DNA from: Astropecten irregularis | Lineage: Eukaryota; Echinodermata; Asteroidea; Paxillosida; Astropectinidae | Direction: 5' to 3' | Length of the DNA stretch: 64,000 nt | Assembly: GCA_963971285.1 (NCBI GenBank) | Contig: OZ020257.1 | Coordinates: 14,088,602 to 14,152,601 of the forward strand | Part shown: positions 14,601 through 26,600 of the stretch, in pieces | Numbering within the stretch: the first letter of the stretch is position 1 | Layout of the letters: every line of letters begins with the position of its first letter | Position numbers and translations under genes: made by a program | The notes under the pieces: model-generated | The model's input: only the letters and a program-made list of their open reading frames with translations | Told to the model about the DNA's origin: nothing | The model's database searches: none

Positions 14601-17600
14601 TCTGCAAACGGCACCTACGGAATTACACGAAATGCCTTTGGCGGCACTAAACCAAACGACCAGTTATATTCTCACATTCTCCAGTTGAGGACTGGTAAAT
14701 CTAACACCATTTTTACGACGTTCCATCTCTCCACGAGTATACAACAGCAAAAGAGTGGTTGGAATTACAATTCCCTGACGCTATCTATCACCATCCAATG
14801 CTGGGAATGAATTAAAAAGTGACAAATCAAGACTATAGCTCTTAGAGATAGATGGTTGAATGCAAACTGCGTCAAGTCGCTGTATAATAAAGCATGAAGG
14901 ATGACACCTCGTGGCTCTAATGTGTTTTTGCTCCAGGGTTCATTTCGTGTTAATACCAAAAGGATAATACGTCATGGCTTATAATGAAGCTGGTCGGCAT
15001 CAGATCAAGCCTAGATCAAATAGATGGGGTGTCTTAAGGGTGCCGTTAACGAAGAAGAAGAAGTAGAAGAAGAATGTTCAAGTTATTCCACTCACGACAC
15101 ATAGCCATGTTGGATTGTGATCGCATAGACGTGTACGATAGAAACATAATCACATCGGATGACGTCAATATGTATGTAACTTTGTTCGTTTATCACCTCA
15201 GGCTGCATGGGTTCTACAGCCCTTATAGGTATTGCGCTGTGTGGTATGAATTTTAAGTCTCTTTCTGGCGTGACTCCAGCCCCGCCACAGACAGACACAT
15301 CTGTACCTGGCATCATATGTAATTAATCGTCTTTCCCCTGGGTACAGTTGCATATTATGCACATAGTGCAAGATTTATGAGTCCCATTGCTTGGTTGTGT
15401 AACATTTTCATGGAAATACAATCCCGACTGACATGTTGACGATACTCATTAACTAAATGAGTGACGCAGTTGTGAGTTGTGTTGTTTCACCAACGTCCTC
15501 TGAGTTTAAAAACAAACAAGTCTAAGGTATAACATAATTAGGTTTGCATGCGTAAAGGACCAACACGAACTTCTCGTTTGTTAAAACAAGTTGGAACTAA
15601 TTAGGGCCTGTTTGTTTCAGGCATGCGATCAGCGATCCTGCTGCTCCGGATCCCATTTTAACGTATACCCTGCATAGGACGTGGATCCGCAAGATAACTG
15701 ATCGCGTTCCTGAAAACAGGCCCTCGGCAGAACTGAGAACTGTTATATTAAAACGTTCAAGTATTGAAAAGAGATATATGAAGATGGTACATATACTTTA
15801 TAAAGCACTGTATCTATTTTGTTTTATTTGATTTGATATTCATCCTTTTGCTAGACTTAAATATAGGTACAGTACAGGATATCCAAAGAACTTCCTCACC
15901 GATTTACGTATAACTTTCAGGGTATTAAGATGGTGCTGGTAGAAATATACCATTAAAATCGCATGAAATGGCATATTTGTAATAAAAAAATAATAATAAG
16001 TGGAACAAAGACCGAAAACAGTTTTGATCTCGGGGCTAAAGATCAAAACCATTCTTAATATGTTATATAAGAGCAATTGAATCAGGTTTTCGGTATTTCC
16101 TCATGGCTCATTGTCCGAGTATAAACTCAAATTGTCATAGGTGTGTTACTTTATCTACATGTTGGATCAGACAAAGTGTACTGTTCTGCGACCTGTACCA
16201 ATCATATTACCTTTAACATCCATTTGGTGATAGCGATATAGAGGATTTTATGACCGTTCTTTAAAAATTCCAGACCCGGTTCGCACACGATCGGACCCAT
16301 GAGCAAACTCACGATTGGTATGAGTATAAACCCTACCATCATTAACCACTGCAGTAGTGCTAGTACACACCAATTCCCTTCGATTTTATTGTATTACCAA
16401 ATCCCAATCGTCTTCATAATTTCTCTTTCTCTTTTTTTTTTCTCGAGGAGGGCGCGTTCTACGGCTAAATCAATTGCATTTCTCAAGCATGGCCGAATTT
16501 ATCTCCGTGCCCCACGCGAGTCCGGGCAGTTCATAGAAATTTACGCGAATTACCGTGCGGGGCAACTCCTGATGGGCCGTAATCTAATCAAATTTGACGG
16601 CAGGATGTGTGCTCAATAAACCCGGTCCCCTCGTACAATTCACAGCTGGGGGAAGATGTTGGTCTATGCAAAATGGATAAACCCCGTGTATTTTCTATTT
16701 TCAAAAGTTCGCACGCTAACCTATAACGCGACCGCTTCATCAATGACCCAATTTATCCGGCTGGAACTAAAAGGTCATTTCTTTTTATCCAATATTTTAA
16801 ACCCCTGAACTTTTTCACCCACTATAGCGATGGGTATATCAATGCATACATCATTCTATTTTCTTCACACAGAGACAAATACTAGAACTGTACTTTAGTA
16901 TTGGAAAAATTAAGCTGACTAAATTAAGCTATAGTACACAAACATAAATAAGGGAGGGAACACGCAAGGCATGATGGGAGTGACGTCACATCCATTTGCA
17001 TGTGAAATTGGTTTTTATTTAAATTAAATATATATGAATGCATTCGTGATTAAATAGTTCAAAGGCTGCTACGGGGAATTTCATGTTGGGAGATTTAAGA
17101 ATTGGTTAGAAAAAAATAAAATTTCCCTTTCAAAATCGGAGTCCAGTTTTTGCAAGCCAAGTTCCACTGCCAGCTAACACACGTTAAAAAAAAACACAAA
17201 CAAATTTCTACAAAAATAATTGGTCACAATTTCACAGATGGAAGCTTGAAGCTTCTAACATAGGCCTACTACAGATGAAGCCTCGTGCATTGTAAATAAA
17301 GAGAGACCGAGCCTCAGTCCTGGCATGGAGCTAGCGTGAATGTCAGAGACGAGGCAACCGTTCCGATCGATGAGATGACGGCCGGGTTGAGTATACCGCG
17401 GCAATGAAGCACCGTGAAGGCTGCTTCGTGTTGAGCCCTACGTGGGCGTTCCTTCCTGTGCATGCCTAATTGCTTTATTCAAAGGTCGTAAAATAATTAT
17501 TGTTCACTTGACGGGCACGGGCACTTTTCATTCATGAAAACAACAGCAGGTGCGAGCCGCGAAGACTTCAAATACATTTTTTATTTCCCATAATTTTTCT

Positions 17601-20600
17601 TCCAAGGTGGGGCCAAGGTGCTTATTTTGACGGATCGAATTAAAAGAAAAATGTTAGGTTTAAAGGTACTATCACATTTGGTGGCATACTGAAGCATGAT
17701 CTTGGCAGATTTACCTATAACTAATACAGGGTATAAAGATAGCAATGGTAGAAATATAACGATAATTTGTTACAGGCTGAGATGATGTATTTATCCAGAA
17801 AAGAGTAAACCAATGGCCAAACACTCGCGGTTTATTTGATATCTCCAGGTAAAACAGTTACTGTGTAATTATCAAAATGCAATTACACAATTCCCATGAA
17901 GAAAATACTACCTAATTAAAATGTACAATAGCCTTTGTTATAACATTTGAAAGAGCCCATTAATTGGTTACTGGGTACCTCGTGTGCTTGTAGGACCATA
18001 GAGCCAGGTTTGGCACACTAGGCATCATTGTCTTTCACTTGTCAAGAAGAGGACGAAAACCAAAACAAAAACGGCACAGGGGTCGATTTCACGAAGCCCT
18101 ACGATCGATCGTAACTCCAGTTACGACGGATAACTTCCATCGTATCCTAAGTAGGGCTGCAAAGCATCATAACTCATACGATTGATAGTAAGTTACGATG
18201 AGTTTGGTGAAATCGATCCCAGGATGTATACGATCCTGAATCAAAGTTAGAGAGGGATCGAATGATAACAGGAATGACTGGGATCTATTTGGTATAGTCA
18301 TTCTCATTGGCTTATCCAGCTGAGGCTACAAATATTGCAACAGAAATCATTAGGAGTGCAGGACTGGGCCATACACTCCTGAAGTAAAACAAGCAATGCA
18401 ATCTCTTGTATTTTGAATGTTTAAACATAATATAATATAATAACATATAATATTATATACGCTTTGTGGTACGCCCGTGACTATGGGCTTGTTTGTTTCG
18501 CACATGAGATCCGTGATCTGCAGATCCACGTCCCATGCAGGATACACTAAAATGGGATCTTGATCAGCAGGATCACTGATCTTGTGCATGAAATAAACAG
18601 ACCATTATACGGTACCATTAGGTTCACAAAATGCAATCATTCTCAATGGCAATAACAATTTTAACTGGTTTCATTCTTTCCACCAGGGGGGCGTTTCGGA
18701 AGAGACTGAATTTTCCTGTTTAAACAGACGCGTATCGGATGAAGACGGCGAAATCCACATAGGTAAGACATAATACAATCTAATCATCAACCTCGTTCCC
18801 TTAGGTTTGGAACTCGTCCATACCTCACTCACACCCTGGTTATATCACACACTAATTGACAGCCAATTAGAAACATTACTTCAATGACGTCACTGTGCAT
18901 GTATACTTCTCCATGAGATTATGCAGAGTGAAGGGTGATGACAGAAAAACCCTTTCTCCCCGTTGATAGTTCAGCTGATTTGAGGGTTGTAGATGCCTGA
19001 TGAATCTCATTAAACCATGGTGAATTGGGTATTAATACACCTTGTCAGTGCCACCGTAACACGCGATGAATCCCCCGGGCCGAGCTGACCTTTTCCCCCG
19101 CTAGCATACCGGCGCGATTACCGGCAAAAGATGTATGTTTCTCGGAATCCCAATCATTAACGGAAGCTGGTAGCACGCTCCGGTAATTCAGCGTATATAC
19201 AATCTTTCAAAATTACATTTTGTTCAGTTGGAACCCATTATCGGAATCTCAAAACGGAAATTACCATCATTTCATGTATACAATATAAGCATGTCAAGTG
19301 ACGTGTGTGAATTAACATTTATTGGTAATTAGGCCCGCTGCAATTTATTTAAAGCTCCACGACTTGTAAAACCGTGTACTTCGCTATATACCTTCTGGGT
19401 TCTGTCTCCCCATTCACAAAAATGTCGACTCAAGATTTAAGTCTTCAGCTCTTACGGTACGATATCTAGGTCTCCTTAATACTGAATCTACAACTTGCCA
19501 GTGAAATAAAACAGAAACAGATTCCAGCGCAATTCCCAATCCTGGCAGATACGATTAATTTAGTGGATTCGTTCAAAATGCCGAAAGCCATCAAAGGCAA
19601 AGCCAACAAAACAACCGATACTTAGAGATGATAACAATGAAGAGGAAAGTGAAAAGAAGAACAGAAAAGACTTTAAGACGGGCAGACATTCAAAACTATG
19701 GAGGAATCATGCTTAAGTTCATCTTGACGTTCACAGATGTCTTAAAAGAGTTAATGAAACTTCGATAAAGACTAGGATATGTAGAAAGGAAAGAGGACAA
19801 GAATTTGGTGGCGATTTACCTCGACAGGGTTCGATTTCACGAAGCCCTACGATCGATCGTAACTCAAGTTACGAAGGATAATCCATCGTATCCTACGCAG
19901 GCCAGCAATGCACCATGCATAACCCTACGATTGATAGCAAGTTACGATGAGTTTGGTGAAATCGACCCCGAGATACACTGCAGTGTGGTTGACATTTATG
20001 TTAATAAAAAGCTATATACCAATGCACAGAGGGGCAATGACGCCAGACGCCTAAAGGGACACATTTTCCCCCACTTCTCGTGCTGAACTCCTTTCAAGAC
20101 AAACCTCGATATGGCATCTTGCTATACTGAGTTCTAACAATACATTTCTGTTCTGTTTCCTTTCCCCACGCAGTTGGTTTTAAGCCCGAACCCCGTGATG
20201 ACAGCGTCGATAAGATTGTTCTGTACGGATGCCCGCAGATGGCAACTGGTGAACCAGAGAAGTAAGAACGAACTTCTTCAAAGTCACACGATGTCGTGTT
20301 GCTGGTATAGCGACGTATCGGCTGATGGATGGAACTTAGCCTTCATCAGGCAACTGCAAGAACTGATGCTGCGGTGTCCGTTAAGTTCTTCAGTTGACTG
20401 ATGAAGGCTAGCTGTCGCCAGCAGCTGAAACGTCGCTACCAGCAACACGACATAACGCGTGACATTGATCACCTTTATTCCTTATCTGTATTTACCTCGA
20501 TGAATAACCCTTTCCTTTGTGAAACATATCTTCATCACATAATAGGACAGTTTATATCAACAATTAAAGACATTTTCTGATGAGGACTAGAGCAGGCTAG

Positions 20601-23600
20601 TCGAAACGTTGAGACCTTAATTGCGAACGAAATAGAAGTGCGAAAGTACGAACAATTCTTACATGGTATTTCCGCAAACCGATCCACATAAAGACAGTTT
20701 CTATTAATGAATAATTATAATTTGGCAAACGGCCATCTGCTTCAAAATTTAGGCCCAGTGATGACCTGTATTTTCAGTTCGTTGACCACTTTCAATAATC
20801 CCATAGACGTGCGCCCTCTATTTATAGTTTTCGAAATACATGTATAACTCTATGATTATTCCATGTCTTGGAAACAGCACGTGTATAAGCGGGTGCCTTG
20901 GTCCGTCTGTCGTGATCTACGAGTGGGTACGAGACGGGTGTCCAGACTACCTTACCAAAGGGGAAACGGTGACAGTTGGCGGGGATTTCCTCATCCACGA
21001 GTTGGTATTGGAGGTACAACACAAGAAAGGTAATTTTTGATATCACAGCATGCAGACGACCTAGCCAAAAAAGGCCGCGAAAACAAAATTGACGTTTTTA
21101 CCAAATCTATATACGGAATGAAATATAAACTATATATAAATATTTCTGAGTTCCAATTTTAACAAAATAAATTATCATCAAATGACCACAAGAGAAACTG
21201 ACTGAATTAAAAATAAATGAAAATAAATCATCGATACAAGTAATAAACTTCGATGAATTAGCCTTCCATGAAGATCCTGCTAGGATCGAAACGCTTCAGA
21301 CCCTCCTAACTCCAAGCGAAAGAAAATGACTGAGAACGGTATGTTACTCACCCTAATAAAGAAGTTTGTTCCCTTTCCATAGGCTCGGAGGTCTCATCGG
21401 GGATAACTCTGAAGATTCTACCGGAGTCTCGTGTGCGGTAAGTTTGAATTCTGATACAAATCGACAAAAAAGTAACATAAAAACAAGGTCATTCATTTCT
21501 AAAACATAGGAATGGTCCTACTTAGCACAAACATTTGCTAACCATGATATTTAAAAATGAAAACATAATTAAAAGCAGAATTTCCATATGTTGTGTATCA
21601 CTTGTGATTGTTCTTCAGGCTGTTGTTCGCTGACTATGAATATCAAATGGAATTTTTAATGGTGGCTTGTTTCATTAGGCAAGATATTTTTTGTGTTGAG
21701 CAATTTTTTGTGCTTAGCAGATCTATGAAATTGGCCCCAATTTTCATCAAGGAAATTATTCCCGATGGTGAAGTCATTGATTTTCAGCATCAGTATAACC
21801 AGTCTAGCTGCCTACCACGCTATCGGGAATCTATCATGTGATAGCCTAGTGCCATGTTTTCTGATATGATTTGTGGATTGAGGATTTCATTGGAATTATT
21901 TTCGCAGCTCCGATACCACGGTTGCAAAGTTGATGGCCTACTACAACAGCCAGCCTGGTTTCAAGGCTTGCGATGACAGCAGCAGTAGCAGCAGCAGCAG
22001 TGCTAGCTCATCCCTTGGCTCATCCTTGTCTGCCGAGGAACAACCGGACAAGGAGACACCAGAGAACGCCATCTATCCCAAGAAGGTCAGGGAGAGTTTC
22101 AGAAAAGCTCAACAGTAATACTGAGTTCAACATTTCAAAAACAAACTGTCTCTTTCATACAAAATAATGTTTGACAAATACAACGTTTAAAGGTAATTCC
22201 ATAATTTGCCAAAGAAATGCAGATTAATCGGCAAAATATCAAGTAAGATGCAGTAACAGTCATCTGTAAAATTCTTAGTCCCATACGGTTCCCACCTTTT
22301 GACAAAACAGTCAAAACGCCCACGGCATTTTAAAATCTGTTCACAGAATTTTTAATCCGAAGATCAAAATTGTTTTTGGTCAAGTGGTTTTACTTTTTTC
22401 TTGAAAAGTACAGCATTTCAGGCAGAAACATTTTAACGGTATCTTTCTATACTTTCTACCATGACATACCCTGTAACTTATAGGTAAATCTGTGGAGATG
22501 AATGTTTCGGTATCCCATCAAAGTATGATGTATCTTTAAAGTCAGCCAACCAGTGTACCCATTATTACTGCAAAAATGCGAATAAGGGGAGAACACAGGA
22601 AATGAATATTCATAAGATCTGAAAGTGACAACCCAATGAAAACATCTTAAAGCAGACGCAAGTACGGCCGTGTACAATCGTGGAACCAGCTGGGGTCGAT
22701 TTCACCAAACTCATCGTTACTCCCTATCACTCGTAGGAATCGTAGGATAGGTCCCCTACGATGGATTATCCTTCGTAACTTGAGTTACGATGGATCGTAG
22801 GGGTTCATAAAATCGACGCCTGAACTTTTGTGAAAGTCGATGTTTTATAACATAATTTAAAAATGTAGGCCGCATTAGGAGGAACTTAATAATGTGTAAT
22901 TGCTATAATTATACAAGCAAAAGTTCCAAAAAACATTTCTTCAGACAGAGGATTTATTCATCCAACTTCTGACAGGGCTTATTTTATTGTCTCCCATGGA
23001 CAGGCTTACCTAGGTGACTACCGGTATGTACGGGCCTTTCCCCCGCCAGCCGAGAACGCTGCCAACGGCCTGGAGGCCGAGGAATGGTGGCCAAGAGAGA
23101 ATATCCTCATGGGTCAAGTGGCCGGAGTGGCTACCGATCAGCATGGGTTGGTCTACGCCTTCCAACGGGGGGAGAGACGCTGGCTTCCCAGGTATGACTT
23201 GAAAGTATACCCTTAAATTAAGGGATATGTCTGATGTTTTCTGTCGTAAAAGCAGGGCGCCTGCACGCTTTATCTTGTATACAAAACCTTTCTTCACGGT
23301 GCTCGCGCGACGTCGTAAGCGTTCTAAAAGCAACAACATAGGGGCCTTATACTTTAATTCTGAAACGCTCTATCAACTTTACATCTGGCCAACATTGCTT
23401 TGTGTTCTTAAATGCTAGTGTTAACTTATTATACATTTATAAAGCTTGCTTCTTTCTAAAACAGGCTATGTGAATTGTGAACAAGTTCCTGTTTGATAAA
23501 AGAAACTCTTCCACTTTGGTCGAAAAGTCATACCACTTAGCGACAATTTTGTAAGTTTTTACGATTGCAAACTCAAAGCCACGCCTCCTTTATTATATGC

Positions 23601-26600
23601 AGCGATTTTGACGACGATCACGTGTTCAAGAAGAAAAAGCACCCTATCCGAAATGACGTAGTTCTGATGATGGATCCACACAGTGGATACGTGCTGGACT
23701 CCTGGGGAGGAGGCAGGTAAGGTCCCGAAGCCAGACTATCAAAGTTTTTTCATTGCAGGTTTTGGCGCCAAAATCCAAGCGGTGACGGCAAAAACACTCA
23801 TTGTATAAGTCACTGACATTTAACAACCGAACCGCAATGACTGCAAATCAGTAACTTTTGATAAGAAAGGGTTCTGTTAGCTCAAACAGAAGAGGCCAAT
23901 AATTCTTAAAAGCATTTCGAAGATTTTTTGTTGAATTAACTCTCCACCAACAGTTACATCAACTTCACTACAAGCGATACATCTAACAAACAAAATAATT
24001 GGCACTCTTATATAAAACAAATGCGTAGGTTGGCTCATAGTCGAGATAAGAGCTTTACAAATACATGGAGTGCATTTTATAGTGGGACTTGTAATACACA
24101 CATTGCATAGCAATTTTAAAATGTTCGGGCAAAACATATCCTTGCAAAATATTTACAGTTTATTCCTAAAGCAAGTACTGCATAGAAACAAATCACGAAC
24201 GTTTGTCACCAGGCAACGTATCCAAAAATTAATTTGTCCGAATAATATACTCGCTATATCAAAGCCCAACACTTTTGTGTGATATCGTTTGTCATTTGTA
24301 GCCAATATTTACCATAATAAATATTTTACCATTCTTTAGATTAATAGAAGATATTTTGTAATAGACCAGCTAAGGCCAGTTTAATGGGGCTTTTAAACAC
24401 AAACAATTGCTTAGCACAAAATGCCTTGCTCAATAAAACAAACCACCATTAAAAATTCCATTTGATATTCATGGTCACCAAACAACAGCCAAAGAACAAT
24501 CACAAGTGATACACAACACATGGACATTTTGTTGTTAATCCTGTTTTTGAGATAGACATGTCATGGTTAGCAAATTAGTGTGCTAAGCAGGGCCGTGAAA
24601 TTTTCCCCAGGTCAAAACAGGGTTTTTTTTCTAACAATACACAATGAAATTCTTTTTTCATATATTTGGTACGTAATCTCACAACGCCTACCTGTTATCT
24701 CATTGATTTCAGGTTTTACATGCCCCACGGAATCACCATTGACCATGCCGGCAATATGTGGCTGACCGATGTTGCCCTGCACCAAGTCTTCAAGTTTCCG
24801 CCCGGAAGCATGAAGCCAAGTCTGACCCTCGGTAAACGATTCCAGCCAGGCTCAGACTGGAAACACTTCTGCCAGCCTACCGACGTGGCCGTGGACAGCA
24901 AGACCGGCAACTTCTTCGTTGCTGACGGGTGAGAAATGAGACAATTTTTGAAGGAATACGGAAAGAGTTCTGCACGGTGAAAAAATGCTGCGTCGCGTTT
25001 GAGAAACACGTTGTGAATTTGCTGCCACCAAGAGCTCTGATACAGCATCATTATTGCTCAATAGAGGGCGCTTCGGGATGCCATATTTGGGGGCTCAGCC
25101 CTCTTCAGCCTATTTCAATCTAATCCCATTCATCATTTTTTTAAGAGGCTTGCTACTTTTCTAGTGTTAAATCAAAAATGCACGAATACATTGGGACCTA
25201 AGGCCTCCATATTAAAATGTATACCAAAACAAACAATTCAAAAATTGAATACATTTAAAAGCATTAGTTTCGTGACTTTGTCTTATATGAAACAAAGTAT
25301 CAATGGACATTCTTGTGAATTTCTTTTCTTTATCAGGTATTGCAACAGTCGGGTGTTGAAGTTTGCTCCAAACGGCTCTGTCTTGATGGAGATAACAGCG
25401 CCCTCAAGTTAGTATACCAGCAACAAAAGTCATCAATGAAACTGGTCAATAAAATCATTATTCATTTCATGTCTGAGGTTTTCAACGACGCTAGGGCGTT
25501 TGTGGGCCCTTAACTGAGAGACTTTGTCACATGTTGATGAGTAACCTTCTTAAAGGCACTACGTGTATCATAGGCCTACTTTGGTAGCCATACCGAAACA
25601 GAAATCATCACAGATTTACATATAATTTACAGGGTATAAAGATGGTGATGTTAGAAACAAACCATTAAAATGTTTCTGCCTGAAGTGCTGTATTTATCCA
25701 GAAAAGAGTAAATCCAATGACAAAAAGCAATTTTGAACTTCGGAAGATCAAAAAACCTGTAAAAAGGTTTTAAAAGTACCGTGGGCGTTTTTCACAGTTT
25801 CCGTGGGCAAAAAGTGGGCACCGTATGGGACTAGGAATTCCACAGATGACTGTCACTGTATCTTTGTGGCCATGAATCTGCATAACTTTAAACGAAAGTA
25901 TGAAATTACCTTCAAGAATGATTTTCCTCCGTCCAGGCCCTGACCAGCCCGAGGACCTACGTACCTTCGACATCCCCCACAGTCTGGCCCTTGCCGAGAA
26001 GCGTCAGCTGCTCTGCGTAGCTGACAGGGAACACGGCCGTATCGTCTGCTTCAACAGCACAACGGGCGAGTACGACAGGCAGATCTACAGCGAAGACTTC
26101 GGTGGCAGAGTCTTTGCCATAGCCTATGACGAAGCAGAAGGTGGGTCGATTTGGGGTAGAGATGCAAAACGTTTTGTTTCCGTTTTCTTTGTTTTAAACG
26201 TCATTCACCTAGATACCCTAACTGGAGCTGTGGATAAAGTTAGGAAAACCGGAGTCTGAAGCTAAATTGCTGCACTTTTGCCTGACTCACCCACCACTTT
26301 GGCCCCAACTTTGAGACTTTGTTCTTGCTCTGCCAGGACACAAGCTTCATCAGACATAAACAAGGAAGAAATCCTACGTCGTCTATAAGACATACTAGGC
26401 CTATAATGCAAATGTTCATAGGGATTCGAAAGGCCAATCCATTGATACCCTTTCGATAAGTTAGACCATTCTTAATTCTTTTTCTGAGTCACTAGATAAG
26501 TCAATTCCAGTGTTGTGTACATGGCATGGCAGGGGGAGTTAGTACCATTAGGTCCTCATGTGTACATGGCTCTGGCATAAGTGAGCAGACAAGAAGATGT

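Larger units (their letters stand above)
5678..18686. other. 13-kb first intron, repeat-rich, no gene recognised
   Basis: Neither strand shows recognisable coding homology. The intron contains many copies of the ~370-bp inverted-repeat element (6858-7240, 7812-7958 partial, 8064-8430, 10467-10842, 12045-12424, 12526-12720 partial, 15857-16216, 17659-17850 partial) and palindromic MITEs (8632-8717, 8734-8973, 9187-9413, 13046-13190, 15604-15722, 18079-18220, 18485-18603). The stretch 13200-15600 holds short open frames without support and a GAA-rich microsatellite at 15051-15074. Confidence 0.65.
18687..22085 (+). other. PHM-like region of the PAL paralogue (exons 2-6)
   Basis: Exons 2-5 follow the PHM N-terminal domain in order: the EFSC block, VGFKPEPRDDSVDKIVLYGC, WVRDGCPDYLTKGE, the VGGDF block, then LVLEVQHKK and GITLKILPE. 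The copper A ligands are absent: HH becomes DK (codons 20209-20214), and the position of the third His is Gln, next to a displaced His. Exon 6 opens with DTTVAKLMAYYNSQ, which aligns with the last PHM exon of the neighbouring PAM ([11 protein letters not shown]); the copper B methionine is then Thr. The exons carrying the HxH copper B pair are missing. Exon 6 ends with an AGC-repeat Ser run and a donor aag|gtcagg. Confidence 0.75.

Noticed and set aside
21608-21841. Open frame that could continue exon 5 of the PAL paralogue in phase
   Set aside because: It begins after a plausible acceptor, but the DNA is a repeat with an inverted copy at 24400-24600, the protein does not resemble PHM, and the next exon at 21908 fits the phase without it.
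22086-22118. Stop codon at the end of the exon 6 open frame as a possible gene end
   Set aside because: The donor aag|gtcagg at 22085 is in phase 0 and joins the PAL exon at 23004 in frame. Ending at the stop would leave the PAL exons without a start.
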